Below are positions 46,941 to 58,908 of a DNA stretch of 64,000 bases, piece by piece. How positions within the stretch are numbered: the first letter of the stretch is position 1; each line of letters starts with the position of its first letter. This stretch comes from Mucor racemosus (Eukaryota; Mucoromycota; Mucoromycetes; Mucorales; Mucoraceae). Made by a program: the position numbers and the translations under genes. The stretch spans positions 620,001 through 684,000 of the forward strand of contig JAPEHQ010000024.1 in the NCBI GenBank assembly GCA_027405735.1, given 5' to 3'. Under the pieces are notes generated by a model. That model ran no database searches. It had not been told where the DNA came from and was given only the letters and a program-made list of their open reading frames with translations.

Positions 46941-48000
46941 CACTATGATAGCTGGGTTCTAAAGTCTATTTGTCAAATCGATCAAAAAATGATTCGAAAA
47001 ATAAATTCGTTTAATGGCTCATGAACTGCAAAGTAAGTAGACCTAGTGTATTAAATAGTTTTTGTACAGTTTTAGATTTTGCATCCACCTAAATAAAATC
47101 CAAACAAATGGTTTTCATTAGATTTTGAGGAAAATACAATTAGCATTTTGGCGGTTTTTAGAAGATATACGTCACTTTTTATAATTAAATTTTAAATATA
47201 AATAACTGATATGATGCGCAAAAAAATTATCTATCGATTTAGTTATTTCTAAACCTTCTATCTGTATTTTTCGTAGAGAAAAAGAGATTTTTGCCAATTT
47301 TTTTTTCAAATTCAGAATTTGGGATGAGGGTATACAAGGAAAAATTGTGAATGTATTTTTTGTACATATTTTTGAGAATATTTTCACGAAAAGCCAATAT
47401 TTTGAAAAAAAAACAAATTGCATCCGATAGAGCTCAATGAACTCTATGACATAAATGTAAAAAAAGTGCTGTCCAATTTAATGAATATTTGAAAACTACT
47501 ACAAAAATGTCAAAAAAAAAGAAATAAAAAAAAAAAGTGTTCAAAATGTTTTTATACTTCAATATGTTGTAGAGTACTTTAAAACAAGTAAGTTTGATTA
47601 TAAAAAATTGCTCATATAACTTAATGTTTTGCAGATATATGAAGGCTCGAAGTTTTTAATTTCCTAGCAGTAAAATACCTGTAAAAACTGAAACATTAGC
47701 ACTAAAAGAGTTGTTCCATCTGATAGAGATAGGATATTTCCGGATACTTGTTTTTGGATTAAAGTTGAACATCTCAGGTACATTGGCATATAATGTTTTC
47801 TTGGTGTTATTTAGTGAAAAAAAAAAAAGCTAAGCAGGAATAAAAAATTGATCCAGTTTTTGAAGAAAAAGCAATGAATTTTACCCATTTCTGAGTCTTT
47901 TGCGAGGTATAAAATAAATTTAGGAATATTTAGTGCAATGCAACCAATTCATGTCTATTTTGTAATATCCGAAGTATGTCAGAAACATTAATTAATGTAA
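46941..48000 (-). repeat. Dispersed repeat R2, copy b
   Basis: Inverted copy of 33550-34583. It holds an 83-codon frame (47423-47172, minus) whose last ~66 residues are nearly identical to those of the frame in R2a. The tail to 48045 ends near a CACGCTCC motif also seen near 25990 and 51288. NOG1 begins its 3' end about 320 bp further on. Confidence 0.8.
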
Positions 48001-48367
48001 GATTAGCTATGAAGAAGGTGACACGCTCCAGCTTTGAACATCATTTTGGCCGTTTTAGAGCCAGTAAGCGTCAGAAAATTTTCTTGATAAATAAAGCTTA
48101 TACGTCTCTATACACAATAGTTACAATACATCTTAAATGCACAAACAAAGCTTGACAAATTTTATGTTAGGTATACAGATATATTGCATATATATTCATA
48201 GAGATCGAAAGCTTGTAAACCTTCGAACAGCCCACTAATTTGGATGTGAAATAAAATAGTTTATTTAAAAATGTCTAGAATGATTGTGCGTATGTGTATA
48301 TGCTTGTCTAAAAAGTAGGAAATAATGTGAAAATACACACAGGAATAAAGGAAAATGTACAGATTTT

Positions 48368-50351
48368 TTAACGACGATCAGTGGATCCCATACCACGTTT
48401 GCCACTGAATAAATGCTTGGGCATCTTGGTTTGAATTTGCCTATCAGCTTCACCACGCTTACCCATCTTGGACGTTTGTTTTTGAACATTCTTCTTTTGT
48501 TTATCAGCTTCCAACTTTTGTTTAACGTTACGGAAACCAAGATTACTCATTTCCTCAGCAAGGGATTCATCACGATCATCGGCGCCAGCTTCTCTAACAG
48601 CCTCATCAGGAAGAGCTTCATTGCGAGTACGCTTACGACCAGTGGCAGCATTACGAACACGCTCAGTAGCATCAGAAGCATCAATACCCATACTAGTTAA
48701 ATGTCCATCCATTTCACTAGCAGTAGTGAATTTAGCAGCAGTAGTTTTGGGCAATGTAGGTCTTGTTCGTCCACGGGCAGCACGATGTGCTTGTACAATT
48801 AACTTTTTACGATCACGAATAGCATCAGCTGCAGTTCTGAGTATCTCTTCTTCATCATCCAAAATCTCTTCATCAGATTGATAGAAGCCTTCAGCTTCCA
48901 AACGTTCTTCCTCTCTTTCTAAAGCCTCTAATTTCTCTTCAATTTCAGGATCAATAAAGTCAGCAACATTATGACCATCAAGGAATTCAGGAATTGTGTC
49001 ATATTTCCATTCTTCATCTTCCAAAAGATACTTCTTTTTAACATCTACATTATAAACACCAGCCCCACCTTGTTCTTGCTCGACATCTCTTTCAAGTCTA
49101 CGGCGATTAGGATCATTGGGATCATATTTAACTCTGGTTTTGGTTTCGATAGGAATATTGGGAAGACGAGCAATGTTATCTCTTTGTTGTGGTTGAGCCA
49201 AATGAATCTTGTTGATGACATCGTTGATTTTATTGCCCTTCATCTTCATTTCGACACGAGCAGCTAATAATTTATCACAAGCACTATTACGTACATTCAT
49301 AACACCATCATCATTATAACAAGACATGGTTAGTACGGTAGCATTTTCATCGTTGGCGATGTCTTCAATCCACTTTCTTTGTTCTTCAGGGAGATCCTCA
49401 GGTTTCACTTGATCAATTTTGTTGATAACCAAAACAATAGGCTTATTGGCGAAAAGAGGCTTAATATTATTGAATAATTTGACTTGATCCTCAACACTGT
49501 AACCACATTGCTCGGAAAGATCCATAAAGTACATGATACAAGATCTTAAATGTGCCATGGCAGTAATAGATTGCATTTCAATGGTATTACGTTCTTCTAA
49601 GGGATGATCCAAAATACCAGGGGTATCAATGACTTGCCAACGCATATACTTGTAATCCATATGACCTACAAACAAGGACTTTGTAGTAAAAGCATAAGGT
49701 TGTACATCCACTTCGGCACGGGTAATTTTGTTGATAAAAGATGATTTACCCACATTAGGATAGCCACAAATCAACAATGTACGGGTGTTGGGATCAATAG
49801 AAGGTAAACGAGATAAATGTTGACGCACCTGTTCCAAATATGCCAAACTATCCTTTTGACGTTTCATAACAGTAGCCATGCGACCCAATGCTGCCTTTTT
49901 CAATTGCTTACAACGATACAATGAATCACCAAACTTTAATAAGCGAACATAATCCTTGGCAACTTGATCAATTAAATGACGAGCTGTGTTGACTTGACCA
50001 AGAGCAAGTTTGTAATGGTCCTTATCGTACAAGACATTCATCAAATCAGCATAGAAAGGGTGAATATCCTAATGGGAACATTTAGTAAACTGGATATTGA
50101 TAAGATGCCTGTATACATTTCTTTCTTACCTCCAACTTGGGAAACTCGTCAAGGATGTTCTTGAATTTTTCATCGAAATTCTCTTGGGTAAACTTGACTT
50201 TACGCATATAAAACTGTCTGATACGGCCAATGTTGTAATTTTTGTGAATGACAGTAGGAGTCTTTCTTTGTGTTTTGGACAAAATAATATCCACAAAGTC
50301 GGATGACGTTGGCACTGGTTCAATCTTTTTAAAGTTATAGAGAGATGACAT
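48368..50351 (-). CDS. NOG1: Nucleolar GTP-binding protein 1 (Nog1)
   Basis: Two exons (50351-50130 and 50068-48368) join to 640 aa, matching the ~650-aa family length. The start [20 protein letters not shown] is the conserved Nog1 N-terminus. The GTPase domain has the P-loop [12 protein letters not shown], the switch motif [14 protein letters not shown], specificity motif NKIDQV and MSCYNDDG. The NOG-type C-terminal region follows ([20 protein letters not shown]), then a basic, helical tail. Nog1 is an Obg-family GTPase that binds pre-60S particles in nucleolus and nucleus and acts in 60S subunit maturation. Its upstream region (50352 on) begins with a pyrimidine/purine-mixed leader. No partner gene shares the promoter closely. 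Confidence 0.97.
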
Positions 50352-52634
50352 TTTGCTTTACTATAGCTTCACTAATTGAATAGAAGAAAAGAAGGTACAA
50401 TGTCTTACAGATTGCCCCTCTTTTTCGATATATCTGACAGATCCAAAGTTTACTATTTTTTTTTCTTCTTGACCGTCCCTGAAATGGTCACTGTAGCAGT
50501 CCAGAAGAAAGCCTTTTCATTACTGCAATTTGGTTACTATAGAGCTGGTGATACGGTAACTTTGGCCAATCACGCAAACTTTTATCCTTCTTATGCCAGT
50601 TCCCATTGCATAAATGTTGAAAGATTCGTGGGGGCATACTACAAAATACATCTATAATTGGTAAAAAGTGCATGAAAAATATTAAATGCTATTGCTTGAT
50701 AGATTCATTCTGATACATTTTTGTGATTTTTTCAAATCATGATTTCAGTTCGATTTTTTGCCTTACAATATCTCACTAGAAACCTCAATTTTCACGAAAT
50801 TCAACTTTTCTCTCGAAAAAACAAAACCTTTTACTAGGCTATTTATCAAAGACATGTAGATTAAGCAAGTATACATTTGTGTTGGTAACATAGTTTATTT
50901 TGACATTTTTCCAAATACGTAAATTTCTACATTTTAAATGATAACGGAATATTATACAAAAAAATGTAAAATTATAGAAGATTGAAAATCACATATGTTT
51001 TACTATTGTATTTTTGGGTTATAATTATTCAGCTTTTGCTTTAAAAATTATTTAAAAGAAATGGCACACTGGATCAAAACCGTTGCGGCCATTGTTGTTG
51101 TTGATTGCACTTTCAAACTCAATTTGTTAAGGCATTTGACATGAAATCCAACATCAAGACCAACTTCAAGAGATGATATCTACACCAATATCCATGATAA
51201 AGATATACTGTTAAAACAAACGCATTTTCCGGCTTGTTGTCGTTCTGATGGTAGCACGTATATAGCTTTAACATGCTTGTATGATGCACGCTCCGATTTT
51301 GAAAATTACTTTTTCCTGAAAAAGTCAGCAACTTGCTGTCCGTCAGCTTGGTCAAAATAAACTACACAATCTCCACGCAATCTTTACAAGCTTGGTATCA
51401 GAGTAATTATCGAAACCTAATGTATCTTTTAGCACTACTTTTATGACATGTCAGAGTTATTTAGTTGGCCTTTCTATGGTTTTTAGATATTTGAAATCGG
51501 TAGCGTCTTTTCGAATTCCACTTTTTAACAAATTTTAAGATCAATCAGATAACAGTGACCATGTGAGGATGCGAGGATACCTGATATTAAATTATTTAAA
51601 CGTTTGTGTAGGAAAATGCAACTTTTTTTTCGCTGACATGTGTGTATGTATCTTTTAGTTGAAATCAGTTCGATTTGAATTGATCAATAAGCGCAATTAA
51701 TACCTATAAAAGTATCTCTGTTACTCTTGACATGATATTATATTTAGAACTATAGATTTGTAATGATATTGTCGGCACATTTAGGGGAAAGCAATAGCAT
51801 TTTCGTTTTGTATTACAAAACATTGGTAATGCAACATCCGACAAGATGATGATGTTCTCACAGTAATCAAATCAAGATTGGAAGTGTAACAGATTTTTCA
51901 GAAAAAAACTACAAAGGTGCACGAGCTCTTTGAGCACGACAAAATAAAAATAAAAATAAAAGATGCAATTGTAGTACACAACATTTTATGTTTTTTTTGT
52001 TTGCAAATCTATAAATCATTGAGTTTAAAGAATGAGAAAAATTAAATGGAGCTTATATATCAATGTTGCAATAATTGACATGTGAATTTTGATATACCTA
52101 TATACATGATTAACTAGAACAAAATGTCAAAAACTTGTCGATATGAAAGTTTAACTAGTAATAAAAGAACACATAATCAGGAATATGATACATTGAGATG
52201 TGTTGATTTATAGAAAATAGTACCACGAGCACACAAAAAAAAAAAAAAAATCGACACCACATTTCTGGAACATATAGCATCTTTGCATTAGAAATCGATA
52301 GTGGTGAGTTATTTATTTTCTAGTATAATATATTTATATATTAGACCTATTCGTTATACAATAAAAGCATGTAAAGCACGGACACGATGCCCTGAAAAGG
52401 AAAATGCAAATCTTTAGAGCAAGCCATTTCTTGTTGAAATATATTTTCTTTATCATGTGAAAAACTAATGTAGTATAGAAATGTAAACCAGACAACCTGT
52501 TGTTTATTAGACTATTGTACTACATGAAATTATTATTATTATTATTATTATTATTATAACTGTTTCTTGTTCTGCCTCCTTTTTTGTTTTATTTTTCTTT
52601 TTTTTTTTTTCAAACAAAAAAAATAAATAACAAT
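50352..52634. other. Intergenic, promoters of NOG1 and the acyl-CoA synthetase
   Basis: A 2.3 kb interval between divergent genes. No gene recognised. The open frames near 50376-50657 and 51119-51355 look non-coding. A CACGCTCCGATTTTGAAAA motif at 51288, shared with the repeat ends near 5042 and 62708 (inverted), hints at an eroded repeat at 51060-51360. 52527-52557 is an (ATT)n microsatellite, and 52570-52612 is T/C-rich just upstream of the start codon. Confidence 0.5.
52527..52557. repeat. (ATT)n microsatellite
   Basis: About ten ATT units, 80 bp upstream of the acyl-CoA synthetase start codon. Confidence 0.85.
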
Positions 52635-55147
52635 ATGAAATCATTTACTGTAGAAGTCGGTCCTGAGCAACCTAATGGTGGACGTATTAGAAGATCTATC
52701 TTTGCCCCTGAAGGATTGAATCGTGTGCCAAATCACAATGTTCATACATTATATGATGTGCTTTCAAGAAGTGCAAACAAGTATCCCGAAAGAAAAGGTT
52801 TCGGATTTCGTAAGGTTGAGCAAATGGTAGATGAGGAAAAAGAGATTTCAAAATTTGTCAATGGTGAAGAGATCAAACAAAAAAAGACCTGGAAATACTT
52901 TCAATTGTCGCCTTACCATTATTTGACTTATAAAGAAGCATCTCGTTTGGCTCATGATGTTGGTGCCGGTTTCATTCAACTTGGGCTCAAGAACAAATCT
53001 AAAATCGAGCTATTCTCTCCTACAAAGTGAGTTGTTGCACACGTAATAGTTTTGTTATATTTCTAACCTATACATTGAATTAGCATGTATTGGCTCTTGA
53101 CTGCTCACAGTGCTTTTACTCAAAATATGACCATTGTCACTGCTTATGATACTCTTGGTGAAGATGGTTTACTTCATTCAATGAATGAAACTGAAGTAGA
53201 AGCTATCTATACTGTTGCTGATTTATTACCCACTGTTCAAAAAGTTGCTGCTAAATGTCCTAGTCTTCGTTACATTATTTACAGTGGTGAAATCAAAACT
53301 GAAGCACTCGATAAAGTGAGCGCTGGTGTATCTCAAAAAGTAATTTCTTTAGATGAAGTTGCTAAATTAGGTAGAGAACATGTTAGAGAAGCTAGACAGC
53401 CTGAACCAGAAGATCTTTGTTGTATCATGTACACTTCTGGAAGTACTGGAAATCCAAAAGGTGTCATGTTGTCACATAAGAATATTGTCGCTGCCAGTAA
53501 GTAGATTAGTACCACATCAAATACAAACAATACTAATACCTGTGAATTAGTTGCTGGATGTAATACCATTCTAGGACATCTTGTTACAGATCATGATAGT
53601 ATGATGGCGTATCTTCCATTGGCTCATGTATTAGAATTTGTTGTTGAGAATCTATGTGTATTTTGGGGTGTAACGTAAGTATTTGTTAGTTTGCAACATG
53701 TATCAAATGTATTGATTGGTTTTTTTTTTATACAAGTTTGGGGTATGCTTCTGTTCGTACTTTGACAGATGCATCTGTACGTAATTGTAAGGGTGATATT
53801 AAAGAATTTAGACCTACTTTAATGACAGGTGTACCTGCTGTTTGGGAGTCTATTCGTAAGGGCATTTTAGCCAAGATTGGCGAAGCTTCTCCAAAGGCAC
53901 AAAAGATGTTTCACAAAGCTTATGCAACCAAAGCATGGTTATTGGAACGCCATTTGCCTACTGGTTTTATTGATAAAGTAGTTTTTAACAAGATTAAAGA
54001 TCAAGTGGGTGGCCGTCTTCGTTTTGCCTTATCTGGTGGTGCTCCTGTGTCTGTAGAGACTCAAAAGTTTTTATCTGTTGCAATTTGTCCTATTCTTGGT
54101 GGTTTTGGTAAGTGGTTTATTACTGATATATATTTTTATTATATCTAATTTGTTTAATAAATTTATAGGCATGACAGAAAGTAAGTAATATATATTCTTG
54201 TTGGATTCAAATGATCCTAATCATTTCTTTTTTTGTGCGACTTTTTGATTGATTTTCAGGCTGTGGGTAAGTTATACTGCAACATCCTATATTTATATAC
54301 CATGATTATTTATTTGTATTTAGTATGTGCTGTGTCATGACACCTGAGCAATTTGGTTATGGTCAAGTAGGTGCCCCTGTTCCTTGTTGCGAAATCAAAT
54401 TGGTGGATGTTCCTGATGCCAACTATTTCTCTACAAACATTAAACCTCAAGGAGAAGTTTGGGTTCGTGGTCCTTCTATTACCAAGGGATATTGGAAACG
54501 TGATGATATCACAAAGGAGACAATGACTGAAGATAATTGGTTACAAACAGGTGATATTGCAGAATGGAATGAAAATGGTACTTTGACCATTATTGATAGA
54601 AAGAAAAATTTGGTTAAATTAAGCAATGGTGAATATATTGCTCTTGAGAAATTGGAATCCATCTACAAGAGTTGTGTTTATGTTACTAATATTTGCGTTT
54701 TTGCTGATTCATTGTATCCAAAGCCAATTGCTCTTGCTGTTGTTTCTGAACCTGTCATTCGTAAATTAGCTACTGAAAAGCAAGTTACTGAAACTGATTT
54801 TGAAGCATTATGTCAACATGAAGTTGTTAGAAAGACAATTCTTGCTTCTCTTTTAGATCAGGCTAAAGAAGGCGGGTTAAAGGGATCTGAATTATTATTT
54901 GATGTGCATTTATGCCATGAAGAATGGACGACTGATTCGGTATGTTATAAATTAAGGATTTTATGAATGTAATGTTTTAATATTATAATTAGGGCATGTT
55001 AACTGCTGCACAGAAGATTAAGCGCCCTGAAATTACAAAAGCTTTTAAAGCAGAATTTGATGCCATGTAAGATTTTATGAATATTGTAGCAATTCATACA
55101 TGTAAAACTGACTATTCTTTTATAGGAATGCTAAACAAAAGAGCTAA
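52635..55147 (+). CDS. Long-chain acyl-CoA synthetase (fatty acid activator)
   Basis: Nine exons: 52635-53026, 53084-53496, 53551-53674, 53737-54107, 54169-54180, 54260-54266, 54324-54939, 54993-55066 and 55126-55147. They join in frame to 676 aa. The AMP-binding signature is [20 protein letters not shown] (P-loop), with [24 protein letters not shown], the adenylate motif reading FGMTESCGMC, and [19 protein letters not shown] followed by [20 protein letters not shown] (the long-chain FACS signature). The enzyme joins long-chain fatty acids to CoA with ATP for lipid synthesis, beta-oxidation or import. Two micro-exons of 12 and 7 nt lie at the catalytic GMTESCG motif. ATG 52635 is chosen over an in-frame upstream ATG (52584) because that would translate the T-rich leader. 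The C-terminus (AKQKS) is not an obvious peroxisomal signal. Confidence 0.95.
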
Positions 55148-56323
55148 ATGAGTCTCTTCTTTTCTCAATTTAAAATCATATATTAAATCATTTCATATCA
55201 TAATAGCTATACACATCTAATAAAAAAAAAACAAGAATGCGCCCAGTCCAAGTACCTATCATTTACAAATATTTGCTGTACATTTATACATGTGCAATCT
55301 TGGCCAATCAATTCTTTTAATAGGTGATATTTACGTTGTTTTGATGCTGCTGCTGCTTCTGCTGTTGCTGCTGCTTCTGCTGCTGCTGCTGCTGCTTCTT
55401 CTTCTTTTTGTTGTTGATTGCTAAAGTGTCCAATCCATTTATTAGTACATGTACTACTTGGATTTAAATCATTCGAAAAGCAGATAATCAGTGATTTGTA
55501 AGTATATTTATATATATCATACTCTCAAGGGATTTTTGGCTGTTGTTTAGTATATCCCCTATTCAATGCTTGAGATTGTATATGTATGTAAGCTAAAATC
55601 ATACATGTAAATTAACATATGAAAGTCGCTTAAATTCTAAATAATGGTAATCACAAAAAAGCACAGCAAATGCGTAAATGTTGGACAAGAAATATCAGAT
55701 GATATTAAACCTTTGTGCGACTGTAACAAAAAAAGACTATACATCAAGAGACTCTATTTATTCATTACACGTATATACATATAATGTGACCTGGATGTAA
55801 TTCATATTGAGCGGCTGAGCTACCGATGGGATCCGATGTCAGATACCCTTGGCTTTTGAGCGTATAAGTAGGAGTACACGATAAATAAATACATCAAGAA
55901 AGAAGGATGCATATACTTGCTATATTCAATCTCATTGATACAAAAAAAAAAGTCATGTGGAGTGGTGTATTTTCAATTTGATCCAATAAAACATACAACA
56001 ATGATCTCTCGTGTTGTGTTGTGTTGTGCTGTGTTGCGTTGTGTTGAAAGATGTACTGATAAAATCTTGATATTCAGTTGATCATTTAGAGTTATTCGGA
56101 AATTATATTACACTCTATTGAACTCGGGTTACAATTTTACATCAGAAAAAGTAATTGAAACGCGTGACATTAAGACATAAATCATAATGTATTTACTAAA
56201 TTGAGAAAAGCGGGGCACATCTCAAAGATAATTGAGTATATAAAATGCTGAATATATTCTTTTTCTTTCTTCTCTCTTCTTTCTTATTTCTTCTTTTTTA
56301 TTGCAATTTTACATGTATAAAAA
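55148..56323. other. Intergenic with triplet and pentamer repeats
   Basis: Contains a GCT/TTC/TTG triplet-repeat tract at 55343-55416 and a (TTGTG)n tract at 56011-56046. On the minus strand the triplet tract lies in an open frame of about 100 codons (Glu/Ala-rich stretch), but no start codon or clean splice acceptor was found, so I do not call a gene. 56236-56244 has a TATATAAAA box, and 56256-56300 is pyrimidine-rich, marking the promoter of the next gene. Confidence 0.5.
55343..55416. repeat. Interrupted (GCT)n triplet tract
   Basis: Runs of TGCTGC interrupted by TTC and GTT triplets, ending in TTCTTCTTC and TTGTTG. The minus-strand frame would encode alternating Ala and Glu. See the intergenic entry for why a coding gene is not claimed. 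Confidence 0.8.
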
Positions 56324-56953
56324 ATGATTACTGCAAGATATACAAATCCACACTTTCTTGATAACAACAGCAATAACAGCAGCAAACCAACATCATGTCG
56401 CCGATTTACTTTGAATGAAAAGTCAAGCTGGACAACAGATGAAAGTGGAGATGAAACAACAAGACAACATTATTATGATAAAGATAGATTTATTGAATTA
56501 GCACAAGCAGCATTGGAAGAAGCAAAAATGGAAGAAGAACAAAAAGGTGTATTACAGGAATTAGTTGAGGCTTTAATAGCTCGTACAGGGGCACCCATGG
56601 TTGCCAATGTCATATTAGAACAATTTCAGAGCCAAGATGTCATTGAAAGATCAGCAGAAGATCATTTCGAACAACAAGAACGAAGAAGATCCAGTTGTCA
56701 AGAAGAAAAAGAACAAGAATTGAATACACTAAAGGAACCAACTAGTGAGATCGTAGAACAAGAGATCGACACTAGTAATACTACCAGTAAACTTGACAAT
56801 AACACAAATACTACCACTGATTATATCATTTTGATATCTGAATATCTCTGGAGAATATTTAGATTTTTATTGCTGGCAAGTCTTGTGGGTCTTGTATATC
56901 ATTTTATGTGCGCAGATCCAGAAAATCAACCACTTTTGAAATTACAACGATAA
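56324..56953 (+). CDS. Hypothetical tail-anchored membrane protein
   Basis: An intronless 209-aa frame with a TATA box about 85 bp upstream and a pyrimidine-rich leader, so a real gene is likely. Residues 1-60 are polar and Asn/Ser/Thr-rich. About 60-105 forms a charged amphipathic helix (ELAQAALEEAKMEEEQKGVL, then EALIARTGAPMVANVILEQF). An acidic Glu/Gln-rich stretch and an Asn/Thr linker follow. Residues about 172-196 are one hydrophobic segment (YLWRIFRFLLLASLVGLVYH), and about 15 residues follow it, the layout of a tail-anchored protein in ER or mitochondrial outer membrane. I do not recognise the family. It ends 76 bp from the stop of the convergent gene. Confidence 0.65.
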   Translation: MITARYTNPHFLDNNSNNSSKPTSCRRFTLNEKSSWTTDESGDETTRQHYYDKDRFIELAQAALEEAKMEEEQKGVLQELVEALIARTGAPMVANVILEQFQSQDVIERSAEDHFEQQERRRSSCQEEKEQELNTLKEPTSEIVEQEIDTSNTTSKLDNNTNTTTDYIILISEYLWRIFRFLLLASLVGLVYHFMCADPENQPLLKLQR

Positions 56954-57028
56954 TCAAATAATATAATACCAATTTCCATGTAAATAATACCCTTTTTTTT
57001 AAAAAAAAAAAATAAATAAATAAATAAA

Positions 57029-58228
57029 CTACTCGACGCACAATGTGCTCAATTCAGCAATTAACATTTGTGCCAACTCTTGATTATTACTCGTAAATTC
57101 CACTTCAACTGTATTATGATCTTCGGATATGTTTGTAATCTCGCAGACTATTATGCACTAGCAGTAAAAAAACAAACCTCAACAAATCGAATCATAAGAA
57201 ATTAGATTATGAACCTTACCTTTGGAGACGATAATGTGATACACGTACCATAATGTATGCCATTTATAGGATGGATCTCGAATATGTCTCGCAAAAAATT
57301 CACTGGATAATACAGATTGTCGACTATTTTCAAATCTTCCTTGTTGTCTAGAATTTCTATTTTGAACTAGCAAAAATAGAGGTTAATGCATAAATCTTGG
57401 TGAGATAGTCTACATTTTATACATTACTTGATCAATCAAATACAATCCAAATTTATGTTTTAATTCAATGCTTTCTTGTGGCAATATAGGATTTATCAAA
57501 TTCAACGTAATACTACCGTTGCATTGCTTTATCTCTTTTGTACGAATCTCGATCACTTGCGTATATTTTGCTTGTGGCATTAAATCACATGGTGATTGAA
57601 ATAAATTTGGCAATGGTTGATTTTCATCATTATCTTGGTAAGCAATGGAAAAGAAAACATCAATCTAAACAAGCTTTTTATAAGTAAGAGGAGTCGTATA
57701 GTGCTTGTTCAAATGATATACCTCATTAGCATTGAACTCTAACACGCCAGTCATTGATGTTGCTGGTAGTTGGGTTCCATTATCAATAATCAATGACATA
57801 CGAATATTTCCATTTTCAGTTGGTTCGAATGTACTGCCTAGCAGTTTACAATAAGTTAATTGTGCGCATTTATTTACCAATGATTGTACATACTAATTCT
57901 CATATTGGCTTTATATACTTGCTCCATCATTTGTACCATCCCTTTACTCATTGCGAGTGTCTGACGGGAGCTTTGTTCAATTCGCTACATTTTTTTTTAT
58001 CAATTTTCGATATATGATCATTCATTCATTCATTAGATTTTCCTTACAGAAAACAAGGTGCTTAATGTGTTCTGAACACCTTGAATATTTGAACCAACAG
58101 CATTCATTATGCTAACGTCTCTAAATTATATAACGTGAGGTCTACATTTTGCAAGATTTTATATTTATGTTTCCACTTTACTCTGTACTAGTTGATTGGT
58201 TTTTGTTTGATTTATCTTCTGATGCCAT
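57029..58228 (-). CDS. Unrecognised protein, seven exons
   Basis: Exons 58228-58182, 58120-58048, 57984-57894, 57837-57722, 57664-57428, 57366-57220 and 57157-57029 join in frame to 279 aa. All introns are GT-AG and 51-73 nt, and the one pair of alternatives tried in exon 3 (donor at 57918) breaks the frame, which supports this model. The protein has a short polar N-terminus (MASEDKSNKNQSTST), an amphipathic helical region (NAVGSNIQGVQNTLSTLFS, then RQTLAMSKGMVQMMEQ), then beta-rich sequence (GNIRMSLIIDNGTQLP, IDVFFSIAYQ, GSITLNLINPILPQ, FKIEILDNKEDLKIVDNLYY), ending in ELAQMLIAELSTLCVE. No catalytic motif is visible. A helical N-terminus plus a beta-sandwich suggests a complex subunit or adaptor, but no function is assigned. 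Confidence 0.75.
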
Positions 58229-58838
58229 TTCTAAATGAAAGAAAACTTTATCATGGCACCAAAAAGGTAAAATAAAGTAGAACAAACAATAGTTATATCC
58301 CCTCAGTGACCGGTTCTTCTATCTCTCGTGCTGAGAACTGTCAAAATACATGCTTCAAACGTTTCAGCATGATGCTATTGACAATAAAATATATCGCACA
58401 AGTACATATTCATTCAGCTTTGTATTGCAAAATAAGTGGCTAGCGTTAGTGATCCAAATCGTCGCAAATTATGTTGGTGATTTTGCTTGACCAAAATAAA
58501 ATAGAAATATTGCTGCAGCGTTTTATCATTTTTTCAGTGTTTTCGTATCAAAAAATAAAAAAAAAAAAAATATCATAATAATCTCATCATGGATCAAAAT
58601 GCGTATGTACCAAAAATTACTACTATTATCATGCAGGATGGAAGGAAAAATTCTTTGGATTTGATGAAATGTGATAAAATAAAAACTAATGTAGCATAGC
58701 AGCATTAAGCCTTTTTTATGAAAATATCTCTCATCTTTATTAAATACATCAAATGTCAAGCTATTAAAAGAATATTTCACGATGACTTTGATTATGCATG
58801 AAAAAAAATGTCTATATATTAATTTCGATAGTTGCCAT

Positions 58839-58908
58839 TAGCATTGGTGTCGAGCTGGGTTTTGCCAGCCAAATTTACTAGTATAAGCTGGGCTCGACAA
58901 CATCCCTA
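58839..58908. mobile_element. 70-bp hAT-like micro-MITE, copy 2, TSD GTTGCCAT
   Basis: Starts TAGCATTGGTGTCGAGC and ends GCTCGACAACATCCCTA, with perfect 8-bp duplications GTTGCCAT (58831-58838 and 58909-58916). Same length as copy 1 at 26556-26625 and in the opposite orientation. The element is close to a full palindrome. Confidence 0.88.

Larger units (their letters stand above)
32698..48367. other. Repeat island 2 (15.7 kb), no host gene recognised
   Basis: Consists of R2a, R4, LTR-like fragments, an 899-bp TA element, an inverted-arm pair, D3, two inverted family-C LTRs, D4 with a nested LTR, an S copy and R2b, each listed separately. 32698-33540 (ARPC5 promoter side) and 39000-39110 hold nothing else I can name. 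Confidence 0.7.

Noticed and set aside
48413..49267. Open frames antisense to NOG1
   Set aside because: Shadows of the strongly coding minus strand. Their content is Ser/Leu/Ile-rich with no recognisable motif. The same holds for plus-strand frames across XRN1 (9075-10337).
50376..50657. 93-aa frame upstream of NOG1
   Set aside because: Phe-rich T-run in the middle, no family resemblance, no splice-supported extension. It is better explained as promoter sequence.
55225..55540. Minus-strand open frame with a long Ala/Glu stretch, possibly the 3' exon of a gene
   Set aside because: No ATG, no convincing splice acceptor or upstream exon, and the frame runs through a poly-T tract. The Ala/Glu run is explained by the (GCT)n microsatellite.
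57918..57918. Splice donor ending exon 3 of the seven-exon gene at GAGCAA
   Set aside because: It leaves the next exon out of phase. The GTATGT donor at 57893 restores the frame.
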